Assembly: GCF_000372725.1 (NCBI RefSeq)
Contig: NW_005198167.1
Coordinates: forward strand, 37,697 to 101,696
DNA length: 64,000 nucleotides
Direction: 5' to 3'
Source of the DNA: Emiliania huxleyi CCMP1516
Lineage: Eukaryota > Haptophyta > Isochrysidales > Noelaerhabdaceae
Below are positions 1 through 10,600 of the stretch, piece by piece; position 1 is the first letter of the stretch, and every line of letters starts with the position of its first letter. The position numbers and the translations under genes were made by a program. Below the pieces are notes generated by a model. The model searched no databases and was not told the origin of the DNA. It saw nothing but the letters and a program-made list of their open reading frames with translations.

Positions 1-1635
1 ACTACGGCCTGTGCGACGAGGAGCGTGCTTCGCTGCTCGTGAACCTGACCCAGGTCGGAGCACAAACCTGCCGCGAGATCGAGGTTGAGAGCAACCTCGC
101 TACTGGCGATTGTGTCCCGGCCCTCGCGTTCCCGCCGCTTCACGAAGCGCCATCACCGCCCACGCCAGCTTGCAACCTCGCAGCAGCAGTCTCTGGGCGG
201 AGGCTTTCGGATGACTGCGATGCCGCGACTAACCTGGACCTCACTCTCATCATATCTGCTCCCACAGGGCTTGTCGGCGAGGGCGTGATCCACATGATTG
301 AGGAGGAGACAACTTCCGCTGCAGACCTCGCATGCGGCCCACCGACGATCACCGTCTGCGAACCTACGGCCCCGTGCTGCGGAGCTCCAAACCGGGACGT
401 CTGTCTGAGAGAGTGGGAGAGTGCACAAGGCCAAACAACCGGCGGCGAGGCAAGCGCGCCCGTCGGCGCCATCGCGGGGGGCGTCGCCGCGGGAGCCATC
501 GTCCTACTCGTCGTGATCTTCTTTGTGCTGTTGCGCCGCGGCCACAGCTGCCGCAAGACCCCGCATGGCGAAGCACCAGTGGAGAGGCCGTCGCTCCGCG
601 ACATGATGCTCGAGGCCGTCGCTTCACTCGACGGTGGCCTCGAGACGATACTCATCGCCTCTGCAGCCACCAAAGAGAACCGCTTCGCCACCTTGCCGAG
701 CGAGCTCGTGTTTGGCCGGCCAGCACAGGCGGCACTGGGGATCGAGCACTATATGTGCGTGGCGCCAGAAGTTGTTCCGCAGGGGCTGCTCGAGGGCACC
801 GCCGCCATCGTGCGGGAGGTGAGCGCCGGCGGAACTGACGACGACCGCGAGTGCCTAAGCTACATCCTGCACGCCGAGGCGGGCTCGAGCGACCGCACCT
901 ATCAAGGCGGGCTGAAGCGCGACTGCGACGAGCGCGGCAGGGTGATGGCGTGCCGCACCGTGACTGACAGCAGCGGCGCGGTGCGTGGGATGCGGCTGGA
1001 GGACTTTGTCTCCCACGCGAGCGCGCGGCACGCGAACCTGACCGAGGCGCACGTGGTCGCACTTCGCCTCTACACAACGCAGGCACCCCCTTCTCCCTCT
1101 CCCGCGATCTCGATCCTTTCTTGCCCTCTCACCTTCTCCCTGACCGCAGGCGTTCCGCTCGATCAACAACCCGCTCCGTGACAAGGCGCGATTCGAGCGC
1201 GGCGAGCCGCACCATTTGCCGGTCACGGTGGCGCTGCTTCGCGACGCCCTCGGCAAGCTGCGGGCGGTGGAGGCGGATCAGAACTCGGGCAAGACGGCGA
1301 TGCGCCGCGTCTATCTCTACCGCGGCATGAAAGACGTGACGGCGCCGGCTGATTTTATGGCGCAAGGTGGCACCGAGCTGGCGCCCATGTCGACCACGTC
1401 CGACCTCAGCGTGGCGATGCGCTACTCGGCGAGCAGCACGTCGGTGCTGCTGCGACTTATTACCGAGTCCTTCATGCAACGCGGCCCCGACATCTGCTTC
1501 CTCTCCGCCTTTCCCGGCGAGGCGGAGTTCCTCTTCCCGCCGCTGACGTACCTGGAGCCGACGGGCGACGTCGAGACGGTGACGGTCGAGGGGGGGCTCG
1601 CGTACGAGGTGATCGACGTGCGGCCGCGGATGTGA
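1..1635 (+). CDS. Single-pass membrane protein with ADP-ribosyltransferase-like C-terminus (5' end outside window)
   Basis: The frame is open from position 3, so the gene starts upstream of the window. The visible N-terminal part is Cys-rich and probably extracellular. A hydrophobic segment at about 480-533 is followed by an Arg-rich stop-transfer. The cytoplasmic part ends in an R-S-E type ART fold: an LYRGM segment at 1315-1329 supplies the Arg, STTSD at about 1390 the STS-like motif, and GEAEF at 1516-1530 the E-x-E. A 67-nt intron at 1083-1149 begins with GC and ends with AG; splicing joins LYTTQ to AFRSINNPLRD in frame, as expected for this fold. ART families of this type transfer ADP-ribose from NAD to a protein, often to Arg. 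That this copy is active is inferred from the motifs only. The stop is at 1633-1635. Confidence 0.7.
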
Positions 1636-2020
1636 CTTAATTGCCAACATGCTCTTCCGCCGCCCGACGGCGTGAGCGGACTGAAGTGTGTGGAGCATTC
1701 GTCGGCCCCAATCCGCCCCGCCGTGCCTCCACGCAGCGCCACTCCGCCGGCACGCGCGACAGCTGCAAAGGTCCTCCTCGGGCCTAGACTCTAGTCAGCA
1801 TCGTGCGAGCCATCTTCATGTGTGAGGGGATATGACTGCCGGCCTCGCCTGCTCGGCCGCCTCTCCTTTCCTCTCCCGTCGCCGACGCGAACGGGCGAGG
1901 GGTCGGGGCGAGGCCCGCGCGCCTCTGCAACCTGCTGTGTTGGGTCCTGTGAGACCTCGAGGGAACTGTTTGACTGTCGGCGGAGAAGGTGTCTCTTGGT
2001 ACTTCACTGCCATTGTCGTT
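1636..2020. other. No gene recognised
   Basis: Spacer after the ART-like gene. Open frames here have no recognisable domain and overlap on both strands. I see no promoter or RNA gene that I can support. Confidence 0.5.
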
Positions 2021-2246
2021 GTACTGACCACGATTGAGAGCACCCGAGCTTATGGGACGTTTTTTTGTTATTTATTGCGCGACCGTAGTGGCCGGGGCCT
2101 CCGAAGCCGGCCACGAGGAAGGGCCGACTTACGGCTTTAGGGTTAGTATAGCGGGCCGAGAAGGCCACCCACACCCGCGAGGATGGTCGGGCGCGTGCCT
2201 CCTCGACTCGGACTGCCGCCTCAGAGGGCGGACATGCTTCCTCTCT
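2021..2246. repeat. Long direct repeat, copy 1
   Basis: About 225 bp, nearly identical to 3358-3580 with only a few substitutions and a 2-base length difference near the start (tgagagcacc against tgagcacc). It includes an unusual T-rich patch, acgtttttttgttatt, in otherwise GC-rich DNA. Its frames are not convincingly coding. Confidence 0.85.
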
Positions 2247-2360
2247 CGTCGACGCTCACGATGTCTCTTCGTGAACGAGAGCGGCGGTCTCGTCCCCGCT
2301 CACGGTCTTTTGGATCAGTAGCAAATGTGCGATCGCGTTCAGCAGGCTGCGATGTTTCTC

Positions 2361-2600
2361 TTCGGTCGCCTAGCCCCGGCGCCGTCTCTCGACGCCTGCG
2401 TGCCACGAGTGCGAGCCGCTCGCGGTTCGTACGCCCGCTTGCGGGTTCGAGTGGCGGGCCATCCCGCTTGCGGGATGGCTTAGCGGGTTCGAGCCGTCGC
2501 AGAGCCGTCGTGGTGGCGGCGCTCCAAGAGTGGTGCTCTTGGGAAGAGATTCATCCTTTCCCCCCCCCCCCCGCTCGGCGCGAGACACCCGGAAGGCAGG
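2361..2600. repeat. Diverged repeat with pol III B-box-like motif, copy 1
   Basis: Related to 4083-4370. Both begin with tcgcctagcc, contain short inverted repeats (gcttgcggg / cccgcttgc here), reach a GGTTCGAGYCGTC motif resembling a tRNA B box, and end near a C-run followed by ggcgcgag. The order resembles a tRNA-derived SINE, but no A box or T-stem pairing is evident, so the class is uncertain. Confidence 0.5.
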
Positions 2601-2862
2601 CACCGGTTCGGGCCGCGGGGAGTTCGAGCACCATTTGCGTCGTCGACGACGAGTTTCGAGAGTAACGCCTTGCGCAACCGACGCGCGCCGTCCGTGCCCG
2701 AGACCGCCGCCAAAGCTCCACATGCGAGTCAAACGCGCAGAAAAAAATCACAGGCATCGCCGACTTGATGCCCAAAGGCAATCGCCTCCATGACATCCAT
2801 GTCGCATCGCAAGGCCTCCCTCACTGCCCGCCCAACCGCGGCGACCCGACGCGCGATGCAAA

Positions 2863-3340
2863 TCCACGTAATGCGTATGCGTGATACGTACAAGCGGGGG
2901 GGGGGGGGGGGCTCGGGGGCCCCCGGGGCGAAATATACCTAATCCGTAAACGTGACCGTGGTACGTAAGTCGCGTAAGGCACCCGCCGCGCGGGCCATTG
3001 TACCATCCCCCGGGCAAAGCTCGCGGTGAAAAAGACGTATGCGTAATGCGGATACGTGATACGTCGAAGACGCCCCGCCCCCCCGCGGGCCGCGGCGCAC
3101 CGGCTGAGATCCATAATCCGTATACGTGACACACGTGGTACGTATGAGGCAACCACAGGGCCATCGCACCGTCACGCACGCGATGATTACGTGTATGTAT
3201 TGACGTCTTCTATTTTTTTGAAGGGGGAGGCGTTCGACGGGCTGCGTAATGCGACGCATTTGGACTGGCAAGTGACGTACACGCACCGTGGTTACGTATT
3301 CCCGAAAGGGCGTGATGTGATGCGTATGCATATGGGCCTC
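2863..3340. repeat. Diverged tandem repeat rich in TACGTA/ACGTG motifs
   Basis: Two units of roughly 175 bp (about 2863-3012 and 3037-3175) plus a partial third (about 3245-3340). Each carries cgtaatgcg-like, atacgtgatacgt-like and, further on, taatccgtA-acgtgac and gtggtacgta motifs in the same order, separated by GC-only blocks. It lies exactly between the two copies of the long direct repeat. Confidence 0.6.
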
Positions 3341-3357
3341 CGTGCATATGCGTAGCA

Positions 3358-3580
3358 GTACTGACCACGGTTGAGCACCCGAGCTTATGGGACGTTTTTT
3401 TGTTATTTATTGCGCGACCGTAGTGGCCGGGGCCTCCGAAGCCAGCCACGAGGAAGGGCCGACTTACGGCTTTAGGGTTAGTATAGCGGGCCGAGAAGGC
3501 CGCCCACACCCACGAGGATGGTCGGGCGCGTGCCTCCCCGACTCGGACTGCCGCCTCAGAGGGCGGACATGCTTCCTCTC
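3358..3580. repeat. Long direct repeat, copy 2
   Basis: Second copy of the 2021-2246 repeat, in the same orientation. Together with 4083-4370 it shows that a larger unit (direct repeat, spacer, B-box-like repeat) is present twice; the spacer is about 120 bp in copy 1 and about 500 bp in copy 2. Confidence 0.85.
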
Positions 3581-4082
3581 GCCCTCTCACCCGCGGATGA
3601 TGGCCGAGTCCGCGGCCTCACCGCACCACCACGCACGCCCTTTGCAGCGGTGCAACTGTCGTCGACTTCGAAGGAATAATAGCGTACTTGCCCTCGATGT
3701 TGACCCTCCCCCACCACCACTCTCCCCGGACGACGCCGCTCTCACACCTGCTATGGTCTCTCTCTCGATACACAACACGCTCGCCGACTTGGCAACAAGG
3801 GTTGACTCCATCGCGCTAAGCGACGAACCTGCCCCCGCCCCTCGGGGCGGGGGGCCCCGCCCCCCCGGGGGGCCCTTTGGGGCCCCTCCAGGGGGCGAAC
3901 CCTCCGGGGAGGCCGGCTTTCCCCGTGCCGGTTCTCCCCAACCAACCCCGCCGGCAGCGCGAGCTGCCGGCCACATTGAGCGGTTCGTCCGCGTCGCGCA
4001 CCCGTCCCAACCGGGGGCCGCAGACTGGTTCTGCGCGCCAACGGCTGGTGACGCTGTGTTGCCCTTGAGCTAGTCCTTCCCC
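3581..4082. other. Spacer with GC-only hairpin-prone block
   Basis: No gene recognised. From about 3830 to 3930 the sequence is made of overlapping palindromic G and C runs (gcccctcggggc, ggggccccgccc, ccccggggggcc), which should fold strongly. The plus-strand open frame through it is low-complexity and has no domain. Confidence 0.45.
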
Positions 4083-4370
4083 GGTCGCCTAGCCTCTGCG
4101 CTGTCTGGCGAACGCCTGTATGCCATGCGCGCGGACCACGCTTGCGTGGATACGTGGCTGGCAGGCTGACCCGTGTGCGGGGTAATCCCGCGCACGGGGA
4201 AGCTTCACGGGTTCGAGTCGTCAAACATTAAGCAGCGGAGGTGTGCCGAGGGGGACCGGGAGGCGGTAAGCCGTCGTTGCCCGGCGCTGCTTGCAGCACC
4301 ATGGCGATGACGCCAAGAGGTTCCTCTTTTCCGCGCCCCCCCCGCAAGGCGCGCGATACACTAATACTCA
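4083..4370. repeat. Diverged repeat with pol III B-box-like motif, copy 2
   Basis: Related to 2361-2600. It has paired blocks such as cgcttgcgtgg and cccgtgtgcgggg / cccgcgcacgggg and the B-box-like GGTTCGAGTCGTC, ending near a C-run and ggcgcgcgata. Confidence 0.5.
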
Positions 4371-4427
4371 TCCACCAGCGTTTTTGCGCTGACTTGGGGG
4401 GGGACGACTCTCCTCTCGCCTAAACGG

Positions 4428-4733
4428 GTGTTTGTGCGGGCTGTGGAGTCAGAAGGCTGCCTCGCGAGCCGCGCGTGCAGCAGACGAGCGCTAGTCGCGG
4501 CAAGCGTGACCAGGCTGCCCCAGATGCTACCGCTCGATATCGGCCCTTTCAGACAGCATCAAGGCCCGTCTGAAGGCAGTACCGATCGGGCCGGCCACAC
4601 CTTCGTCAAGTACGTCATGTCGGAGGAGCGGCTGCGGCGCGCCATCCGTCAGGTGCCGTGGTACGATCTGCAAAACCCCTATACCCACGCACGCTCGTGC
4701 ACCACTTTATTGGGCACCCGGAACTCAAAGTAA
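4428..4733 (+). CDS. Hypothetical fragment, weak
   Basis: A 101-codon open frame whose second half (about 4600-4730, including SEERLRRAIRQVPWYDLQN) has a protein-like composition unlike the surrounding sequence. There is no recognisable family, and no neighbouring exon was found. It may be the remnant of a longer gene. Confidence 0.25.
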   Translation: MFVRAVESEGCLASRACSRRALVAASVTRLPQMLPLDIGPFRQHQGPSEGSTDRAGHTFVKYVMSEERLRRAIRQVPWYDLQNPYTHARSCTTLLGTRNSK

Positions 4734-5108
4734 GAGCGCGAGCTGACCCAATTTGCGCGCTACTCCACGCCCGGGACGCTGCTTGGCTCGTCGGACGCGA
4801 GCTAAGAGCTCTCGAGAGCTGCTGAGTCGCGCTACCGGCGGGAGCGCCTTCCAAGCTTGGCCATTCAGTCGAGCGCGTGCAGAGACTGTTTGGTCGTGAC
4901 ACGTTTCGCCCACTCGGCGCAGTCCCGCCGCGCCAGAGGTGGGCGGAACGCTCGCGCATGCGCGCGCACGCGGGCCGGCGAGCGCGCCATCGCTGAACGG
5001 ACGGAAGGAAGACTGAGGGCTGAGTGAGCGCCACGCCACTTAGCGGCCAGCCGGACAGGGACGCCCCACGCGGCTAAACAATGACTGACTGTTATCGGTA
5101 GAGTCGCA

Positions 5109-6767
5109 ATGAAACCTGGGGGGGGGGGGGGGGATCCCCATATGCCAAACCACAAAAACGTAATGAAACCTCGAGACCTCGAGACTCTCTCGCAATGCGT
5201 TCCTTGGGCGCTAAAGCGTGGCGATTGCATGAAAAACGGACCAGGCCGCACTGGACGCCGGAGCCACGTGGTGGCAAACTCGTGGGCTGCCGGCAGGCGC
5301 TGGCTCCTCGCATGCCTCGCCCTTGCCGTGATTGGTCTCGCTCTTGGCGTCGGCCTCCTCGTAAGCGCGGACCGGCAAGAGAGCGAGAACACCAACAATG
5401 TCACCTTGGCGACCCCTAACTCCGAGACAACGCCCGCGGCACCGCCGAGACCACCTCCTCCATCGCCACCGCCGCCTGCGTGGGATGACCGACTGATGGC
5501 AGCGACGCACTACTGGGATTGTAATGGACAGGGCTGTGACGCCACGACGCTTCAGCCGTGGAAAGAAGGAGCAGCCTACGTTTCGCCGCCGGGCTATGGT
5601 CCTCAGGACCCCGCAGACCACGGCGGCGCAGCCTACGGGGAGCGGATGTGGCTACTCGGCGCTGCCTCGGACAGCCTCGCTGCAATGCTTGGCGACGACG
5701 ACCCGTGCTGCGGACGCACCCCGATACCCAGCGGCTGTGGAAACTGCCTGCTTGTGCAGAATCCTGACGCCGTTAATGCGGGCTGGACGGCTGTCGTGAT
5801 GAAAAAGAACCGCTGTCCGCCGTGGACCAACGGCTGCGGGGACGGCGAGCTCCATGTTGACATTGCGGCTCCCGGCTTCGACTTTCTGCCCGCGTCCACA
5901 GCCAACGTGTGCAGCGAGCGAGCGGGAACGGGGTTCGACAACCAGGAGCAGAGCGAACTACTCGGCCGATGGTGGGAAAGCTGTGCCGACACGCGCCAGT
6001 GCGCTGTCTTGTGCGACCAGCTTCCGGCACCGTTCGTCGCCGGCTGCCGGCTTTTCACCTCCTGGGGCTGGACGCGCGGAGACCCGTCGCGGCTCAGGTT
6101 CAGGAAGGTGGCATGCCCAGACGCCTTCAGAGCGCACGTCAGCGCACAGTTCGGGCCGGAGGGGCCGGTGCTGCAGCCCTCTCCGCCACCGTCCCCCGCT
6201 CCGCCGCCGCCGCCGCCCACTTCTCCCCTCCCGTCGATGCCGCCGCCCCCTTCTCCTGCTCCCTCGCCACCGCCTCCACATCCTTGCGGCGCCAGCGTGG
6301 TCGTGCAGCAAAACTACAGCTACTGGCTGGACGGCTCGGGCGGCGACTGCACGTGTGCGCCCGGAGGCGAGGCGCTCACTTGCTCCACCAACCAGCAGGT
6401 TGTGGGGGATGGCGGTGCGCTCGCCCGCCAAACGGCTCTGGTCTCCACCGACCAACACGTGTCAGACCTGCCTCCTGCCTCCGCCGTCACAGGTGAGCTC
6501 CTCGGCGTGGCGCATCCGACGCACGGCCTCAGCCCCACCCCTCTCAACACGGACCTCTTCGTCGGGAGTAGCTTTAGCTCGACACCCACGGACTGCCTCT
6601 GCTTGCGCTCCTGCAACATCCGGGCCACGATGGAGGACGGGCTGTTCCAGCGCGGCTCAAATGGTGCCGTGCTCGAGTACGACATGACGTGCAACATCAA
6701 CCCCGGCTGCGGCTGCGGCTGCTCTGCGAGCGCCAACCAGCTCACGCTGTGCCGCGCACCCGCTTAG
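5109..6767 (+). CDS. Membrane-anchored GH45-family endoglucanase-like protein
   Basis: The protein has up to 552 residues; in-frame ATGs at 5109, 5163 and 5230 are possible starts, the first lying beside a G-run. A hydrophobic anchor occupies residues 65-85, followed by a Pro/Ser linker (about 112-126). The next 230 residues match the GH45/barwin-like fold: HYWDC at about 134-138 (first catalytic Asp region), HVDIAAPGFDF at about 249-259 (second Asp region), then CDQLP...GCR..TSWGW...FRKVACP, which parallels the C-terminal half of fungal Cel45. A second Pro-rich linker (about 358-392) leads to a Cys-rich tail ending in a CGCGC cluster, possibly a carbohydrate-binding or disulfide module. GH45 enzymes cleave beta-1,4-glucans. 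The topology suggests a type II membrane protein acting at the cell surface or Golgi. No intron is needed. Confidence 0.75.
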   Translation: MKPGGGGGDPHMPNHKNVMKPRDLETLSQCVPWALKRGDCMKNGPGRTGRRSHVVANSWAAGRRWLLACLALAVIGLALGVGLLVSADRQESENTNNVTLATPNSETTPAAPPRPPPPSPPPPAWDDRLMAATHYWDCNGQGCDATTLQPWKEGAAYVSPPGYGPQDPADHGGAAYGERMWLLGAASDSLAAMLGDDDPCCGRTPIPSGCGNCLLVQNPDAVNAGWTAVVMKKNRCPPWTNGCGDGELHVDIAAPGFDFLPASTANVCSERAGTGFDNQEQSELLGRWWESCADTRQCAVLCDQLPAPFVAGCRLFTSWGWTRGDPSRLRFRKVACPDAFRAHVSAQFGPEGPVLQPSPPPSPAPPPPPPTSPLPSMPPPPSPAPSPPPPHPCGASVVVQQNYSYWLDGSGGDCTCAPGGEALTCSTNQQVVGDGGALARQTALVSTDQHVSDLPPASAVTGELLGVAHPTHGLSPTPLNTDLFVGSSFSSTPTDCLCLRSCNIRATMEDGLFQRGSNGAVLEYDMTCNINPGCGCGCSASANQLTLCRAPA

Positions 6768-6995
6768 GTTTGGGGGTTTGGGGGTGTTTACAGTGAGCGA
6801 TTTCTGCTTCTTGATACAACATTGCCAGACGTACAACACTTGCTTGTTAGATCCCGAAATCTCAGCCCTGCAATGCCGTACCACTGCCCTGCCCGCAAAC
6901 TGCCGCACCACTGTGCCCCGCGCGCGCCCGATACCCTACCACCAAAGGTGTGAAACTCACACTGGGGCCACGTAAAAAGAAAGAAAACAGACCGG
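6768..6995. other. No gene recognised
   Basis: Short 3' flank of the GH45 gene with a ggtttggggg repeat just after the stop. Nothing else can be supported. Confidence 0.5.
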
Positions 6996-7480
6996 ATCGA
7001 CTTCTTGGCGAGTCAGCACGTCGTCGCCGTGCCGGCTGGAGCGTACCACCAGCATGGCAATCACCGCCGACGGCGTCTGGAGGTGGGGCGATGGAGCGTA
7101 TGGCAAGTTGGGCCACGGCGACGAGCAAATGCAGCTGCTGCCCAAGAAGATCGAGGCCTTTGCTGGGCGGCGCGTCGTCGCCGTGTCCGCTGGGTTCGCG
7201 CACAACCTCGCGCTTACCGCCGACGGCGCTGTCTGGAGCTGGGGCCGTGGAGGCGAAGGCCGGTTGGGCCACAGCAGAGCCAGCTGCTGCCGAAGAAGAT
7301 CGAGGCATTGGCTGGCCAGCGCGTCATTGCTGTGTCGGTCGGAGAGTACACAACCTCGTCTTCACCGCCGACGGCGCCATCCTTACGTGGGGCAATGGCG
7401 AACACTGCTGCCAAAACAAAAATTAGACTTCTGGCAGCTGCTGCCCAAGAAGATCGAGGCGTGGTCGCAGGGGCCGAGCG
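6996..7480 (+). pseudogene. Decayed RCC1-repeat (beta-propeller) fragment
   Basis: Several RCC1-type repeats are readable: VVAVPAGAYH, ITADGVWRWGDGAYGKLGHG, VVAVSAGFAHNLALTADGAVW, then VIAVSVGEY and VFTADGAILTWGNGEH. They lie in different frames, so the region needs shifts near 7050, 7275 and 7345. The repeats are shorter than the usual 50-60 residues in places, and there is no start or end to the propeller. RCC1 propellers often act as Ran GEFs or as adaptor domains; this piece looks non-functional unless introns I cannot place restore it. Confidence 0.65.
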
Positions 7481-7648
7481 TGTAGGGTAGAGGGCGGCCA
7501 TTTTTGGACCTCTCTCTTTTTGTCCAAGCAGGCCACACCCAGCCCACACCCTGGAGCCGAACCCTGGAACCTAGGTACCAGGTACGCCTGTCCGTCGGCA
7601 GCCGCCGTGCCGGCGGCCGCTGCCAAAGCACACGCAGGGCTTCCACAG

Positions 7649-10600
7649 ATGTTCGAGTCCATCGCCCTCTCGGTGCTCGAGCGCGTCCTCGGCCAATGTG
7701 CGAAAATCGCGCACACCCGCTCCGCCGCTATCTCCTGACCCCGTCCGCCGCTGCGCAGATGTCGAGGACATCGACCGCAATTCGCTCAAGGTTGCGGTGT
7801 GGAAGGGACACATCACTCTCGAGCGGCTCAAGCTGCGTCGCGAGGCGCTGTACGCATGGGGCCTCCCTCTCGACATCAAAGCCGGGTACATCGAGAGGGC
7901 CGAGCTGCAGCTGCCTTGGAACCGTCTCGGCTCGGAGCCGGTGACAATCACGCTCGACGGCATCTACCTGGTCGCGTCTCCGGTGGACGAGTCGCGCTCG
8001 GACGAGGGCGCGAAGCGGGAGTGGCGCTGGGCGCGCAAGCAGGCGAGGATCGACCACCTCTCCGCACAGCGCTCGACGGCGGAGGGCGGCAAGAGGGCGT
8101 CGGAGACGGAGGCCGAGGCGGACGGCGGCGGCGCGGGGCAGGGAGGGCGGCTGTCTCTGCTGACGCGGATCGTCAACAACGTGCAGCTCTCCTTCCGGAG
8201 CGTGCACGTCCGCTACGAAGACGCGCTCAACTCGACCGCCCCGTTTGCCCTCGGCGCCACGCTGGCGGAGCTATCCGTCTACTCGGCCGATGAGAGGGGA
8301 GAGCGAGCCTACAACGCGGATGGGTCCGTGCAGTACAAGGTGGCCGCGCTGCGCTGCCTCGCCGTCTACCACCACTGCGCCTGCGACAGGGTGCTGCAGC
8401 CGGACGCGACGCTCGACGCGGCCGCGCGCTGGCTGCGCGGCCTGGTCCACAGCGATGAAGGAGGCGGCGAGGGCGAGGCGGGGATCACTGCGGGAGGAAG
8501 CAGCAGAGGCGGAGGCGGCGGAGGCGGCGGAGGCGGCGGTGGAGGCGGCGGAGGCGGCGGAGGCGGAAGAGGCGGAGGCGGCGGCGGGAGGGGGTCGTCT
8601 GCACTTGCGCCGCACTACGTGATGGTCCCGATCTCCGCGAGCGTGCAGGTGGTGTCTGCACCGCAACCGGTCGGACGCACACTCATACGCACACGCACAC
8701 ATGCATCTCGGCCACACCTCGACTATCGGCTACACCTCGACGGCTGCACCTCGGCTACACCTCGGCTGCAGGTGGTGCTGCACCGCAGCAGGCAGGAGGC
8801 GCTCCTCGCGCAGCAGCCGAAGGCGGCAACCACGGTGTCGCTCTCCGCGCTCGAGGTCCGACTCGCCGAGCAGCAGCTGCGCGACTGCTCGCGGCTGGCC
8901 GAGTTCGTGCACCGGTTCCAGGCCTCCGCCCTCTCGGGCGGCACATCTTCCGCAGCCGACAACGACGCGCTGCTGCGCCCGATCGTCGGCGGCCCGTCGG
9001 CACGGTCTGCGTGGCGGCTCGCGCTGCGGCGCATCGTCGCGGAGGGGCGGCGGCAGCGCGGCTGGCGGCTGGGCGCAGGCTTCTTTGAGGCGCGGCGCGA
9101 GGTGCGGTTGCGGTACGTCGGGCTGTACAAGCGCGAGCAAGGCGCGTCCCCCGAGCTCGAGCCAAGCGAGGCGCGTGAGCTTCGCGCGCTCGAGCGGGAC
9201 CAGCTCTCGGTGGAGGACATCCTGCACTTTCGCTCCCTCGCGACGCTGCAGCTCGACGCCGAGCGCGCGGCCGCCAAGCAGCCGGCGGCGCCGGCGGCCG
9301 AGGCGCGCGGCACGTGGTGGGGATGGGTGACGGGTTCGGAGCCCGCTAGCCTCGAGAACGCGCCGGCCGTCGTCGACGGCGAGCTGGAGGTGGAGGGCAC
9401 GCCGCTGAGCAGCGAGCAGCGCGAGCAGCTTGCGGCGCTGCTCGCCGGTACTCCCCCGCCGGAGGAGGAGGCCGCCGAGGACGGCGACGCGGGCAGCGTC
9501 GAGTACGAGTTGCGCGCCCGGCTAGACGAGCTCTCCCTGGTCCTGGTCGAGGCGGCGCCGCCCGAGAGCGAGGGCGGCGCCGCCGCGAGCGCGAGCGTCG
9601 CGCGGCTCACTCTCTCCCGCCTGTCCATGCACGCCGCCAGCCTTGCCGCAGCGGGAGTCCGCGAGACCGCCCGAGATGACCCGCGATGACCCGCGAGAGT
9701 AGGCACGCCGCCAGCCTGTACGCCGGCACGCTCGTCGAGGGCAGTCTCGCCGGCGTGGAGCTCACCGACTGCACGGCGGCGTTCGGGTCGTTTGGCGCGG
9801 CGGTGGTGCGGGCGGCGCCACCCTCGCCCGTCTGCGCCGCGGCGGGGGGGGCGGAGGCGGGGGGTGAGGGTGAGGGCGAGGTCGAGGTGGCCCCTCAGTG
9901 GACGTTTCGGCTGCTGCACTGCCCTGCAAAGCTGCAGCCGGTGGATCAGCGCCTCGAGGTGACCGTCGCGACGCCGCTCGAGCTCGTGCACAACGCCCGC
10001 CTTCTCGACCGGGTCCGCCGCTTCCTCGACGTGCTCGGAGAGTCGGAGCGAGCCGAGCTGGCGCAGCTCGTGCGGCAGCAGGCAGAGAGTCTGCGCGAGG
10101 TGACACTCGAGTCGGTTCTCGCGCGACGAAAGTCGACCGACGTGCAGCTGCGCCTCGCCGCGCCGCGCCTCGTCTTGCCGCAGGACTTGAGCTCGCCCGA
10201 CACGGGCGTGCTGGTCCTTGACATGGGCGCGATCAGCCTCGCTTCAATGGTGGCGCAGGGCGGCGAGACGGCCGCCGCCGCCGCCGCCGACGCGTCTGCA
10301 GAGGGCAGCGGCGACGGACCGGAGTGGCTGTACGACCGTTTCGCGCTCAGCATCAGCTCGATCCAGGCCACCCTCTCCCCGAACAGACTGCACCTCGGCC
10401 GCACCTCGGCTGCACCTCGGCTGCCTCTCGGCTGCCTCTCGGCTGCACCTCGGCTGCACCTCGGCTGCACCTCGGCCGCACCTCGGCTGCCTCTCGGCTG
10501 CCTCTCGGCTGCACCTCGGCTGCACCTCGGCTAGACCTCGGCTGCACCTCGGCTCGCTTCCGCTCGTCTCTCGCAGGTCCTCCTCTCGCCGAGCTGCTCG

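Noticed and set aside
3387-4073. 228-codon frame starting in the direct repeat
   Set aside because: Runs through repeat copies and a GC hairpin block; the start of the frame is also open in copy 1 but then diverges, and no domain is visible.
4140-4235. tRNA-like sequence with GGTTCGAGTC
   Set aside because: The five bases on either side of the loop do not pair and no anticodon arm can be drawn.
8723-9991. 422-codon minus-strand open frame
   Set aside because: Antisense shadow of VPS13 exons.
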